Shown here: one piece after another, positions 33,826 to 42,117 of the stretch
Layout: each line of letters opens with the position of its first letter
Position numbering within the stretch: the stretch's first letter is position 1
Assembly: GCA_903930675.1 (NCBI GenBank)
Contig: CAIYZJ010000117.1
Location: 1 to 60,187 of the forward strand
Length of the DNA stretch: 60,187 bases
Source of the DNA: an uncultured Hyphomicrobiales bacterium
Lineage (GTDB): Bacteria > Pseudomonadota > Alphaproteobacteria > Rhizobiales > Beijerinckiaceae
Direction of reading: 5' to 3'
Notes under the pieces: model-generated
Database searches by the model: none
What the model was told of the DNA's origin: nothing
Seen by the model: only the letters and a program-made list of their open reading frames with translations
Made by a program: the position numbers and the translations under genes

Positions 33826-34808
33826 CCAGTTCTGCTGTGACACCTCCCGTGCTCGAATTGCGCAATCTTGTTGTCGAATTTGTAAACCGCCACGGCACGT
33901 TGCGGGCTTTGGACGGGATTTCCCTGTCTATCGCGCCCGGTGAGGTGCTGGGCGTGGTCGGTGAATCGGGGGCAGGCAAATCCCTGACCGGTGCGGCGGT
34001 GATCGGCCTGCTGGAGCCGCCCGGCCGCATTGCGTCGGGCGAGGTTTTGCTGGCAGGCCAGCGGATCGACCAACTGCCGGTGGAGGAACTCCGCCATATC
34101 CGCGGCAAGCGGATCGGCACGATTTTTCAGGACCCGCTGACCAGTCTCGACCCGCTCTATCGGGTCGGTGAACAGCTGATCGAAACCATCCGAACCCATC
34201 TGCCGGTGTCCGAGCAGCAGGCGCGCGAGCGGGCGATTGCGCTATTGGCCGAAGTGGGGATACCCGCTCCCGAAAAGCGGATTGACGGCTATCCGCACGA
34301 ATTTTCGGGCGGTATGCGCCAGCGCGTGGTGATTGCGCTGGCACTGGCGGCCGAACCCGAATTGATCATTGCCGATGAACCCACCACCGCGCTGGATGTG
34401 TCGGTGCAGGCGCAGATCATTGCGGTGTTGAAAAAGCTCTGCCGCGAGCGCGGCACGGCCGTGATGCTGATCACCCATGACATGGGCGTGATTGCCGAAA
34501 CCGCTGATCGCGTGGCGGTGATGTATGCCGGACGTGTGATCGAGATCGGTCCGGTCCGCGATGTCGTCAAATCGCCCAGACATCCCTATGCCAAGGGCCT
34601 GATGGGCTCGATTCCCGCGCTGGACGAGCGGCCCGAACGCCTGCTGCAAATAGAGGGGTCGATGCCGCGCCTGACTGCGATCCCGCAGGGCTGCGCTTTC
34701 CATCCCCGTTGTCCGCATGTGATGCCGCGCTGCCACGAGGCCAGACCGGTGCTCGAACCGATCGGTGCCGGACAGGTCGCCTGCTTCTTGCACGAGGTGC
34801 GTTCATGA
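33822..34808 (+). CDS. ABC transporter ATP-binding protein, DppD type (second system)
   Basis: 328 residues. GESGAGKSLTGAAVIGLL is Walker [20 protein letters not shown] the signature and [20 protein letters not shown] Walker B. The C-terminal oligopeptide extension has CAFHPRCPHVMPRC. It overlaps both neighbours by four bases, which indicates translational coupling. Confidence 0.92.
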   Translation: MTSSAVTPPVLELRNLVVEFVNRHGTLRALDGISLSIAPGEVLGVVGESGAGKSLTGAAVIGLLEPPGRIASGEVLLAGQRIDQLPVEELRHIRGKRIGTIFQDPLTSLDPLYRVGEQLIETIRTHLPVSEQQARERAIALLAEVGIPAPEKRIDGYPHEFSGGMRQRVVIALALAAEPELIIADEPTTALDVSVQAQIIAVLKKLCRERGTAVMLITHDMGVIAETADRVAVMYAGRVIEIGPVRDVVKSPRHPYAKGLMGSIPALDERPERLLQIEGSMPRLTAIPQGCAFHPRCPHVMPRCHEARPVLEPIGAGQVACFLHEVRS

Positions 34809-35788
34809 GCACGAAGCCGATGGTGTCGGTCACCCATGCCCGCAAAGTGTTCGACGTGTCCCAGCCGTGGCTGGAACGCGTGTTGTCCGGTCAGGACAAA
34901 CAGATGCTGGTGGCGGTCGATGATGTGTCGTTCACGATCAGAAAGGGCGAGACCTTTGCGCTGGTCGGGGAATCGGGATCGGGCAAATCCACCGTGGCCC
35001 GTATGGTGACCGGCCTGCTGCCTGCCAGTTCCGGCACGTTTGCGATTGATGATGTGCCGCTTGATCCCAAAGCCGGCTATCCGCTGTCCTTGCGCCGCCG
35101 CTTGCAGATGATCTTTCAGGATCCCTATGCCAGCCTTGATCCGCGCTGGCGGGTTGGTGCGATCATCGCCGAGCCGATGAAGGCGTTCGGGCTGGCCCGC
35201 AACGAGGAAGAGGAGCGCGGCCGCGTCAGCAAGTTGCTGAAACTGGTCGGGCTTGATCCCGCCGATGCGGTCAAATTTCCGCACCAGTTTTCCGGCGGGC
35301 AACGGCAACGCATCGCCATTGCCCGTGCGCTGGCGTCCGATGCCGATGTGATCGTCTGTGACGAGCCGACCTCGGCACTCGATGTGTCGGTGCAGGCGCA
35401 AATCCTCAATCTGATGAAAGATTTGCAACGCGACCTCGGTCTGACCTTGCTGTTTATCAGCCATAATCTGGCGGTTGTGCGCTATATGGCGGATGTGATC
35501 GGGGTGATGTATCTGGGCCGTCTGGTGGAAGTGGCGCGGGTCGAAACCCTGTTTGCCCAGCCGCGCCATCCCTACACGCGGATGTTACTGGATGCGGTGC
35601 CCGATCTGGCCATGACCGGACGCAGCCGCCAACCGGTGCAGGGCGAGGTGCCCAATCCGATTTCTCCGCCTTCGGGCTGCACCTTCCATCCCCGCTGTCC
35701 GCTGGCCAATACCCGCTGCCAGCAGGAAGTGCCGCTGATGATCGACGGCGTGGCCTGCCATGCGGTGCAGGAAGGCCGCAAAAGCTGA
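34805..35788 (+). CDS. ABC transporter ATP-binding protein, DppF type (second system)
   Basis: About 327 residues. [18 protein letters not shown] is Walker A, FSGGQRQRIAIARALASDA the signature and VIVCDEPTSALDVSVQAQIL Walker B; a CTFHPRCPLANTRC cysteine cluster lies in the C-terminal extension. The ATG at 34805 overlaps the previous stop (ATGA). An insertion near residues 20-35 (DVSQPWLERVLSGQDKQ) is typical of DppF-like subunits. It converges on the O-antigen-ligase-like gene with 8 bases between stops. Confidence 0.92.
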   Translation: MSTKPMVSVTHARKVFDVSQPWLERVLSGQDKQMLVAVDDVSFTIRKGETFALVGESGSGKSTVARMVTGLLPASSGTFAIDDVPLDPKAGYPLSLRRRLQMIFQDPYASLDPRWRVGAIIAEPMKAFGLARNEEEERGRVSKLLKLVGLDPADAVKFPHQFSGGQRQRIAIARALASDADVIVCDEPTSALDVSVQAQILNLMKDLQRDLGLTLLFISHNLAVVRYMADVIGVMYLGRLVEVARVETLFAQPRHPYTRMLLDAVPDLAMTGRSRQPVQGEVPNPISPPSGCTFHPRCPLANTRCQQEVPLMIDGVACHAVQEGRKS

Positions 35789-35796
35789 TTGGTTGT

Positions 35797-37011
35797 TCAG
35801 CGGAAGGTCGTGGAAATCGAACGGGGGCGGGTGGTGCGATACTGCCCCTGTTCGATGGCAAACCACATGATCACCACCAAGCCGATCAGCGTGATCCACC
35901 AGCCCTGCAAGGCTACCTGACCCAGAACGGTGAGGCTGAAAGCCGTGATCAGGGTCGCCAGAATTCCGGGTGCCAGCACGGGGGTCGCTTTGGAGCTGGC
36001 ACGGATGATCATTATCAGCACCATCACCACCCCGACCACACCGAGCAGGCCGAGATCATACCATAATTCGAACAGCAGGCCGCGCGGGGCCATCGGCTCG
36101 ATCAATCCGGCGGCTTTGGCGCGCGTGGTGACATCGAAACCGTGTCCGGTGATCAGCCGCAAGGGTTCGCGCTGCACCAGCCGTCCCCATGCCCGCAAGG
36201 CATCGACATTGAGATCGGTCGCACCAAAGGCCCATTTGGTCACAGGGCGCAGCAAAAACGGCAGCACGGGAGCAAGGGTCAGCAGGCCGATGGTCATGAT
36301 GCCGGCCAGCCAGCGTCCCCATGTGGCGCGCCACAGGGTGAGGCAGTAAAAGACCAGACCCAGCGTCAGGCTGAACACAGCCGCATAGGCCTCTTGCAGG
36401 ATCATGAATGAACTGGTCACCGCCAGCAGCATCACCGCCCCGCTTGTGCGCCGGCGCGACAACAGCCAGCCGATGCAGGGAAACACCAGCACCGAGGCAA
36501 ACAAAGGCAGGCGTTCGGTGGTCATCGGGTCGATCACACTGTCGGGATCATTCATCGTCCACAGCAACAACCCGTTGGCCAGCACGAGGGCTGCAGCAAG
36601 GCCGATGGTCAACAGATGCAGATTATTGGCGCGGCTGTGGAGCGGCAGGCTGGCCACCGTTGCCATCACCAGCACCACCAACCCGACCAGATTGGCCAGA
36701 CGCGCCATGGCCTCGCTTTTGAACGGCGTCCACACCAGCGACAATCCGGCCCAGAGCAGTACGAACAGACCGGCAATGCCGCAAACCGACAGCAGCATGC
36801 GGCCAAAGCTCTGCCACGGTTCTTTGTTCTCGGTTTCAATCAATGCCGCCAGTATCAGCAGGATCGCGCCGAACGGCACCGCAATCACGAAGCCGCGGCG
36901 GGTGGCCATTGACAGCAACGGCGCAACAGCCAGTGCAAAAAACCCGACACGCCGCAATAGGCGCGCCGCAGAGGCCGCCGGTTGGGGAGAGGGGATTGTT
37001 TGTAACGCCAT
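35797..37011 (-). CDS. O-antigen ligase/polymerase-like membrane protein
   Basis: About 404 residues with ten or more membrane segments. A hydrophilic loop in the middle-to-late part reads RAWGRLVQREPLRLITGHGFDV, then GLLFELWYDLGLLGVVGVV. This resembles the conserved (R/H)...GxGf...HN...ELGLLG pattern of Wzy_C/O-antigen ligases, although the usual His-Asn pair is not obvious. Such proteins transfer or polymerise polysaccharide on lipid carriers at the periplasmic face. It is the last gene behind mmsA/acd/mmsB, with a 31-base gap, so it may be read through from that operon despite no metabolic link. No other glycan genes are nearby. ATG at 37011. Confidence 0.72.
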   Translation of the reverse strand: MALQTIPSPQPAASAARLLRRVGFFALAVAPLLSMATRRGFVIAVPFGAILLILAALIETENKEPWQSFGRMLLSVCGIAGLFVLLWAGLSLVWTPFKSEAMARLANLVGLVVLVMATVASLPLHSRANNLHLLTIGLAAALVLANGLLLWTMNDPDSVIDPMTTERLPLFASVLVFPCIGWLLSRRRTSGAVMLLAVTSSFMILQEAYAAVFSLTLGLVFYCLTLWRATWGRWLAGIMTIGLLTLAPVLPFLLRPVTKWAFGATDLNVDALRAWGRLVQREPLRLITGHGFDVTTRAKAAGLIEPMAPRGLLFELWYDLGLLGVVGVVMVLIMIIRASSKATPVLAPGILATLITAFSLTVLGQVALQGWWITLIGLVVIMWFAIEQGQYRTTRPRSISTTFR

Positions 37012-37042
37012 GACTCTACTCGAAGGCCAATCGGAAACCGGT

Positions 37043-37927
37043 TTATGATCGTAGCATCGCAATGATACCGGAGAAATCTTTTTCCGAGGCCCCTGAATCC
37101 AGAAAACGCTGATAAAGTTCTGTCGCCTTGGCCCCCAACGGGGTCTGTGCCCCCGCGCTCTGCGCCGCATCCTGCGACAGGGCCAGATCCTTCAGCATCA
37201 AGGGCGTGGCAAAGCCCGGCTGATAATCGCGATTGGCCGGGCTGGTCGGCACGGGACCGGGCACCGGGCAATAGGTGGTCAAAGACCAGCACTGGCCCGA
37301 CGAGGTCGAGGCGACATCGAACAGGGCCTGATGCGACAGGCCGAGCTTTTCGGCCAGCGCAAAGCCTTCGCATACCGCAATCATCGAAATGCCCAAAATC
37401 ATGTTGTTGCAGATTTTGGCCGCCTGTCCGGCCCCTGCCTCGCCGCAATGGACGATCTTTTTGCCCATGGCTTCGAGAACGGGCCTGGCGCGGGCAAAGT
37501 CTGTCGTCGCCCCGCCGCACATGAAGGTCAGCGTTGCACCCTGCGCCCCACCGACGCCGCCCGAAACCGGCGCGTCCAGCGCGGTCAATCCATGTCCAGT
37601 CGCCAGTGCATGGGCGGCGCGTGCGCTTTCCACATCGATGGTCGAGCAATCGATCAGCAAAGCACCGGCTTTGGTGGCGGCCAGCACATCCTGCCAGACA
37701 CCCAGCACATGCTTGCCCGCTGGTAACATGGTGATGACCACATCGGCCGCTTTGACAGCGTCTTGCGCCGAGGATGCGGCGGCAACGCCCTGTGCCTTGG
37801 CTTGGTCGAGATGGCTGGCCGACAGGTCGAAACCGGTCACCTGAAAGCCCGCTTTGACCAGATTGGCGGCCATCGGCCCGCCCATATTGCCAAGCCCGAT
37901 AAATGCGATGGAGACTGTCTTGCTCAT
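37043..37927 (-). CDS. mmsB: 3-hydroxyisobutyrate dehydrogenase
   Basis: 294 residues of the beta-hydroxyacid dehydrogenase family. AFIGLGNMGGPMAANLVKAGFQVTGFD is the NAD-binding Rossmann motif, DAPVSGGVGGAQGATLTFMCGG the substrate-binding signature, and GEAGAGQAAKICNNMILGISM carries the catalytic Lys. It oxidises 3-hydroxyisobutyrate to methylmalonate semialdehyde, the substrate of MmsA encoded two genes upstream. The ATG overlaps the stop of the acyl-CoA dehydrogenase (ATGA), so the two are translationally coupled. Confidence 0.94.
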   Translation of the reverse strand: MSKTVSIAFIGLGNMGGPMAANLVKAGFQVTGFDLSASHLDQAKAQGVAAASSAQDAVKAADVVITMLPAGKHVLGVWQDVLAATKAGALLIDCSTIDVESARAAHALATGHGLTALDAPVSGGVGGAQGATLTFMCGGATTDFARARPVLEAMGKKIVHCGEAGAGQAAKICNNMILGISMIAVCEGFALAEKLGLSHQALFDVASTSSGQCWSLTTYCPVPGPVPTSPANRDYQPGFATPLMLKDLALSQDAAQSAGAQTPLGAKATELYQRFLDSGASEKDFSGIIAMLRS

Positions 37928-39087
37928 GATCCGCTTCCCTGTCCGCGACCGACCAACTGGCGCGCAATGATGACGCGCATGATTTCGTTGGTGCCTTCCA
38001 ATATCTGATGCACGCGCAGATCGCGCACGATTTTTTCGACGCCGTAATCGGCCAGATAGCCATAGCCGCCATGCAGCTGCAGCGCCTGATTGGCGACCTC
38101 GAAGCCTGTATCGGTGACAAAGCGCTTGGCCATGGCCGAGAGCTGTCCGGCATCATGGGCACTGGCATCGAGCGCAGACGCCGCCCGCCACAAGAAGGTG
38201 CGCGCCACTTCAAGCTCGGTGGCCATATCGGCGAGCCGGAATTGCAAGGCCTGAAAGTCCTGCAATTTCTTGCCGAAGGCCTTGCGGTCGCCCATATAGG
38301 CCAGCGATTTTTCAAGCGCAGATTGCGCACCGCCGAGCGAGCAGGCCGCGATGTTGAGGCGGCCGCCATCCAGTCCCGACATGGCGATCTTGAAGCCGAT
38401 CCCTTCTGGGCCCAAACGGTTGGCCACCGGCACGCGGCAATTCTCCATGATCACCTGGCGGGTCGGTTGTGCGTTCCAGCCCATTTTCTTTTCGACGGCC
38501 CCGAAGGACAGGCCGGGTGTGCCTTTTTCGATCAGCAGGGTCGAAATGCCGGACGGGCCTTCGCCCCCCGTGCGCACCATTACGGCATAGACATCGGCCA
38601 CGCCCGCGCCGGAAATGAACTGTTTGACCCCGTCGACAATGTAATGGTCGCCATCCAGCCGAGCGCGGGTTTTCAGCGCTGCGGCATCCGAGCCGGAGCC
38701 CGGTTCGGTCAGGCAATAGGCGGCGATTTTATCCATGGTGACAATCGACGGCAGCCAATGCCCGCGTTGTTCGGGCGAGCCGTTCTGGTCGATCATCCAC
38801 GCCACCATGTTGTGGATCGACAGATAGGCCGCAATCGCCGGGCAACCGGTGGCCAGCGCCTCGAAAATCAGCGCGGCATCCAGACGGCCCAGACCGGAGC
38901 CGCCGACATCCTCGCGCACATAGATGGCGGCCATGCCGAGTTTGGCGGCTTCGCGCATCACGTCGACCGGAAAATGGCTCGTCTGATCCCATTCCAGCGC
39001 ATGGGGCGCAAGCTGGCCATCGGCAAAGTCGCGCGCCATATCGCGGATGGCGATCCGGTCTTCGTCGAGGGCGAAAAGTTGAGCCAT
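37924..39087 (-). CDS. Acyl-CoA dehydrogenase (isobutyryl-CoA dehydrogenase type)
   Basis: About 387 residues. AYCLTEPGSGSDAAALKTRA and YIVDGVKQFISGAGVADVY are the FAD/substrate signatures, and the catalytic base is Glu364 in ILEGTNEIMRVI, as in short/branched-chain enzymes. Context between mmsA and mmsB makes isobutyryl-CoA (valine degradation) the likely substrate, as for human ACAD8, although 2-methylbutyryl-CoA is possible. The missing hydratase and 3-hydroxyisobutyryl-CoA hydrolase are not in the window. ATG at 39087 follows GGGAGG. Confidence 0.92.
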   Translation of the reverse strand: MAQLFALDEDRIAIRDMARDFADGQLAPHALEWDQTSHFPVDVMREAAKLGMAAIYVREDVGGSGLGRLDAALIFEALATGCPAIAAYLSIHNMVAWMIDQNGSPEQRGHWLPSIVTMDKIAAYCLTEPGSGSDAAALKTRARLDGDHYIVDGVKQFISGAGVADVYAVMVRTGGEGPSGISTLLIEKGTPGLSFGAVEKKMGWNAQPTRQVIMENCRVPVANRLGPEGIGFKIAMSGLDGGRLNIAACSLGGAQSALEKSLAYMGDRKAFGKKLQDFQALQFRLADMATELEVARTFLWRAASALDASAHDAGQLSAMAKRFVTDTGFEVANQALQLHGGYGYLADYGVEKIVRDLRVHQILEGTNEIMRVIIARQLVGRGQGSGS

Positions 39088-39171
39088 TGGTGAACCTCCC
39101 TTTTTGCCCAGTGAAAACAAATCAGGGGCAGCACGCTACCCCTGATTTCGTCTCATATGATTGGTCTGCGC

Positions 39172-40671
39172 TCAGCGCATGGTCGGGATCACGAATTCCG
39201 CCCCGTCCTTGATGCCCGAAGGCCAGCGCGAGGTGATGGTTTTGGTCTTGGTGTAGAACCGGAACGCATCGGGACCGTGCTGGTTGAGATCGCCGAAGCC
39301 CGAACGCTTCCAGCCACCGAAGGTGTAATAGGCCAGCGGCACCGGAATCGGCACATTGATCCCGATCATGCCGACCTGCACTTTGGAGGCGAAATCACGC
39401 GCCGCATCGCCGTCACGGGTGAAAATGGCGACGCCATTGCCATATTCATGGTCATTGGCCAGCGACAGTGCCTTTTCATAGGTCGGCGCACGGATCACCG
39501 AGAGAACCGGACCAAAGATTTCCTCTTTGTAGATGCGCATGTCTTCGGTGACATTGTCGAACAGGCAGCCGCCCATATAGAAGCCGTTTTCATAGCCCTG
39601 CATTTTGAAATTGCGGCCGTCGACAACCAGCTTGGCGCCTTCTTTCACGCCGACATCGACATAGTCTTTCACCTTGTCGAGATGGGCTTTGGTGACCAGC
39701 GGGCCGAAATCGGCCGACGGATCGGTCGAGGGGCCGACCTTCAGGCTTTCGACGCGCGGAACCAGTTTTTCCATCAAACGGTTGGCGGTGCCTTCGCCGA
39801 CCGGAACCGCCACCGAAATCGCCATGCAGCGTTCGCCGGCCGAGCCATAGCCGGCGCCCATCAAGGCATCGACAGCCTGATCCATATCGGCATCGGGCAT
39901 GATGATCATATGGTTCTTTGCGCCGCCGAAGCACTGCACGCGCTTGCCGCTGGCGCAACCGCGCGTATAGACATATTCGGCAATCGGGGTCGAGCCGACA
40001 AAGCCGATCGCCTTGACGTCTGGATCATCGAGCAAGGCATCGACGGCTTCCTTGTCGCCATTGACGACGTTGAGGATACCGGCAGGCAGGCCCGCCTCAA
40101 GGAACAGTTCGGCAATCCGCAGCGGCACGCCGACGTCACGCTCGGACGGCTTCAGGATGAAGGCATTGCCGCAGGCAATCGCCGGCGCGCATTTCCACAG
40201 CGGAATCATCGCAGGGAAGTTGAACGGGGTAATGCCCGCCACCACGCCGAGCGGCTGGCGGATCGAATAGATGTCGATATTGGGGCCCGCGCCGTCGGTG
40301 AATTCGCCTTTGAGCAAATGCGGCGCACCGATGCAGAATTCCACCACTTCCAGCCCGCGCTGGATATCGCCCTTGGCGTCGGCCACGGTCTTGCCGTGCT
40401 CTTTGGCCAGCAACAGGGCCAGATCGTCATATTCCTTGTGGACGAGTTCGAGGAACTTCATCAACACGCGGGCGCGACGCTGGGGATTGGTCGCCGCCCA
40501 GGCTGGCTGTGCCGCCATGGCGTTCTCAACCGCGGCACGGACTTCCCGGGTGGAGGCCAGCGGCACGCGCGAGGCCACTTCCCCGGTCATCGGCCAATAG
40601 GCATCCGCAAAACGGCCGGACGTGCCTTTGACATGCTTGCCGCCGATAAAATGGGTCAGTTCAGTCGCCAT
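39172..40671 (-). CDS. mmsA: CoA-acylating methylmalonate-semialdehyde dehydrogenase
   Basis: About 499 residues of the ALDH superfamily. GVVAGITPFNFPAMIPLW and GSAGERCMAIS (Cys282) identify the fold. The motif CFGGAKNH replaces the usual ELGGK, so the general-base Glu is absent, the hallmark of CoA-dependent MMSDH. It turns methylmalonate semialdehyde into propionyl-CoA, or malonate semialdehyde into acetyl-CoA, linking valine and inositol breakdown. AGGAGGA precedes the ATG at 40671. It is the first gene of the mmsA / acyl-CoA dehydrogenase / mmsB operon, with an inverted repeat 103-125 bases upstream. Confidence 0.95.
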   Translation of the reverse strand: MATELTHFIGGKHVKGTSGRFADAYWPMTGEVASRVPLASTREVRAAVENAMAAQPAWAATNPQRRARVLMKFLELVHKEYDDLALLLAKEHGKTVADAKGDIQRGLEVVEFCIGAPHLLKGEFTDGAGPNIDIYSIRQPLGVVAGITPFNFPAMIPLWKCAPAIACGNAFILKPSERDVGVPLRIAELFLEAGLPAGILNVVNGDKEAVDALLDDPDVKAIGFVGSTPIAEYVYTRGCASGKRVQCFGGAKNHMIIMPDADMDQAVDALMGAGYGSAGERCMAISVAVPVGEGTANRLMEKLVPRVESLKVGPSTDPSADFGPLVTKAHLDKVKDYVDVGVKEGAKLVVDGRNFKMQGYENGFYMGGCLFDNVTEDMRIYKEEIFGPVLSVIRAPTYEKALSLANDHEYGNGVAIFTRDGDAARDFASKVQVGMIGINVPIPVPLAYYTFGGWKRSGFGDLNQHGPDAFRFYTKTKTITSRWPSGIKDGAEFVIPTMR

Positions 40672-40773
40672 GGTCGTTCCTCCTCGCATCATGGATGCCT
40701 ATGCTTGTGTCATCGGCAATTGGAATGGCTCACGCTTAACACCGCTCCGGCTGCAAGGCTATGCCCAGATCGG

Positions 40774-40796
40774 GTAAGAGCAATGATTTATCTTAC
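40774..40796. promoter_or_regulatory. Inverted repeat upstream of mmsA
   Basis: GTAAGA (40774-40779) and TCTTAC (40791-40796) form a 6-bp inverted repeat with an AT-rich 11-base spacer, in the 155-base gap between the lactonase and mmsA genes. Spacing and AT-rich centre fit a dimeric regulator such as a LysR-type protein. No regulator gene is adjacent. Confidence 0.35.
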
Positions 40797-40826
40797 GATC
40801 AATAAGCTCAAAGGATCACTCCGGCC

Positions 40827-41657
40827 CTAGGACAACCGGTAAAAACGGCGGGCATTGCCGCCAAACAGAGCCGCCTGCTGGTCATGGGTCCAATGGCTTG
40901 TGGCGGTGCGGACGGTTTCAATCCAGCCCGCATAATCGCCCGCCAGCGTCAAAACCGGCCAGTCCGAGCCGAAGATCAGCCGTTCGGGGCCGAATGACCC
41001 GAACAGATGGTCGAGATAGGGGGCGAGATCGGCGGGTGTCCAATCGGCACGGGCCTCTGTCACCAGCCCCGAACATTTGCACAAGGCACCGGTGTCGCGC
41101 GCAAGCCTTGCCATATCGCGGGCCCATGGTTCGAACAGCCCATCCCTGATCTGCGGCTTGGCCCCATGGTCGATCACCACGCGCAAATCGGGATAGCGGT
41201 CGATCAAACGGTGCAGATTGACGAGATGGTGCGGCAACACCAGCGCATCGAAAGCCAGATCATGACGGATCAAGGCCCTGAAAGCCCAATCGAGATCGGA
41301 CCGCAGCATCCAGTCGGGATCGGCAATGTCCTGAATCATCGGCCTGATCCCCTTGAGCAGGGGATTTTGGGCCCGCCTGTCGAGCTCTTGTGCCTGTCCG
41401 GGCTCTTCAAAATCGACCCAGCCGACCACGCCTTTGACAAAGGGTGTGCGGCTGGCCATCTCCAGCAGATAGTCGGTCTCGGCAAGGCTAGGGGCGGCTT
41501 GGACCAGCACTGTGCCGCTGATGCCATGGGCTGTCAGATGGGGGGCGAGATCGTCGGGCCCGAAGGGCTTGAACAAGGCAGGCAGATCGGCGGTCAGCCA
41601 GCCGTAATCGCCGCGGGCCGGATCCCAGAAATGCTGATGGGCATCAATGAACTGCAT
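40827..41657 (-). CDS. Amidohydrolase-family lactonase (L-fucono-1,5-lactonase type)
   Basis: 276 residues, amidohydrolase_2 TIM barrel. FIDAHQHFWDP gives the HxH metal pair, VIDHGAKP a His and LIFGSDWPVL the Asp; this layout with HFWD and GSDWP is typical of L-fuconolactonase/L-rhamnono-lactonase-like COG3618 enzymes. It hydrolyses an aldonolactone to the acid. It is the third gene of an operon with an aldo-keto reductase and FucU, so it should open the lactone made by that reductase from L-fucose or D-arabinose. ATG at 41657 follows GAGG; the gap to fucU is 13 bases. Confidence 0.88.
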   Translation of the reverse strand: MQFIDAHQHFWDPARGDYGWLTADLPALFKPFGPDDLAPHLTAHGISGTVLVQAAPSLAETDYLLEMASRTPFVKGVVGWVDFEEPGQAQELDRRAQNPLLKGIRPMIQDIADPDWMLRSDLDWAFRALIRHDLAFDALVLPHHLVNLHRLIDRYPDLRVVIDHGAKPQIRDGLFEPWARDMARLARDTGALCKCSGLVTEARADWTPADLAPYLDHLFGSFGPERLIFGSDWPVLTLAGDYAGWIETVRTATSHWTHDQQAALFGGNARRFYRLS

Positions 41658-41670
41658 GGGGGCCTCGTGT

Positions 41671-42099
41671 TCAGGGGCGGATTACGCCTTTTTTGAGGAT
41701 CAGATTGCCATAGAGCCGCGTTTCGCCGCTGACGACAATGGCAAAGGCTTTTGCAGCGCGCTCGTAAAAGGCAAAACGTTCGAGCGGGGCGAGCACCGCG
41801 CCATCGCCATGGGTGGCGAGCGCCGCGCGGAAATCGTCAAAGATCGGCATTTGGGACGCGGGGTCGCCGACCACCTGCATGTGCCACGCGCATTCGGGCA
41901 CAAAATCATCGAGCGGCATGACCGACAAAATCGCGTTGGCGATGCGCGGCGCATCGATACCGTCGAGCCGGATCAGCGGACGGCCCGCACTCGCAGCCGG
42001 AAAATTGGCATCCGCTATCACGATCTCGTCGCCATGGCCCATGGCGCGCAAGGTGGACAGCAGGTCGGGACCAAGCAGCGGATCAATGTTTTTGAGCAT
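41671..42099 (-). CDS. fucU: L-fucose mutarotase (FucU/RbsD family)
   Basis: About 142 residues. MLKNIDPLLGPDLLSTLRAMGHGDEIVIADANFPA is the RbsD/FucU N-terminus with the catalytic His in GHGDE, and the C-terminal ETRLYGNLILKKGVI is the family end with Tyr and Asn ligands. It interconverts alpha and beta anomers of fucose or related pyranoses, which feeds the beta-specific dehydrogenase. An ATG at 42099 has AGGA 7 bases upstream; a GTG codon 3 bases before it is also open. Confidence 0.92.
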   Translation of the reverse strand: MLKNIDPLLGPDLLSTLRAMGHGDEIVIADANFPAASAGRPLIRLDGIDAPRIANAILSVMPLDDFVPECAWHMQVVGDPASQMPIFDDFRAALATHGDGAVLAPLERFAFYERAAKAFAIVVSGETRLYGNLILKKGVIRP

Positions 42100-42117
42100 C
42101 ACGATGTCCTTGTGTGA

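Noticed and set aside
39157-40830. A 557-codon plus-strand frame opposite mmsA
   Set aside because: It mirrors mmsA, which has all its catalytic motifs; the composition is His/Arg/Asp-rich and no ribosome binding site or family pattern is visible.
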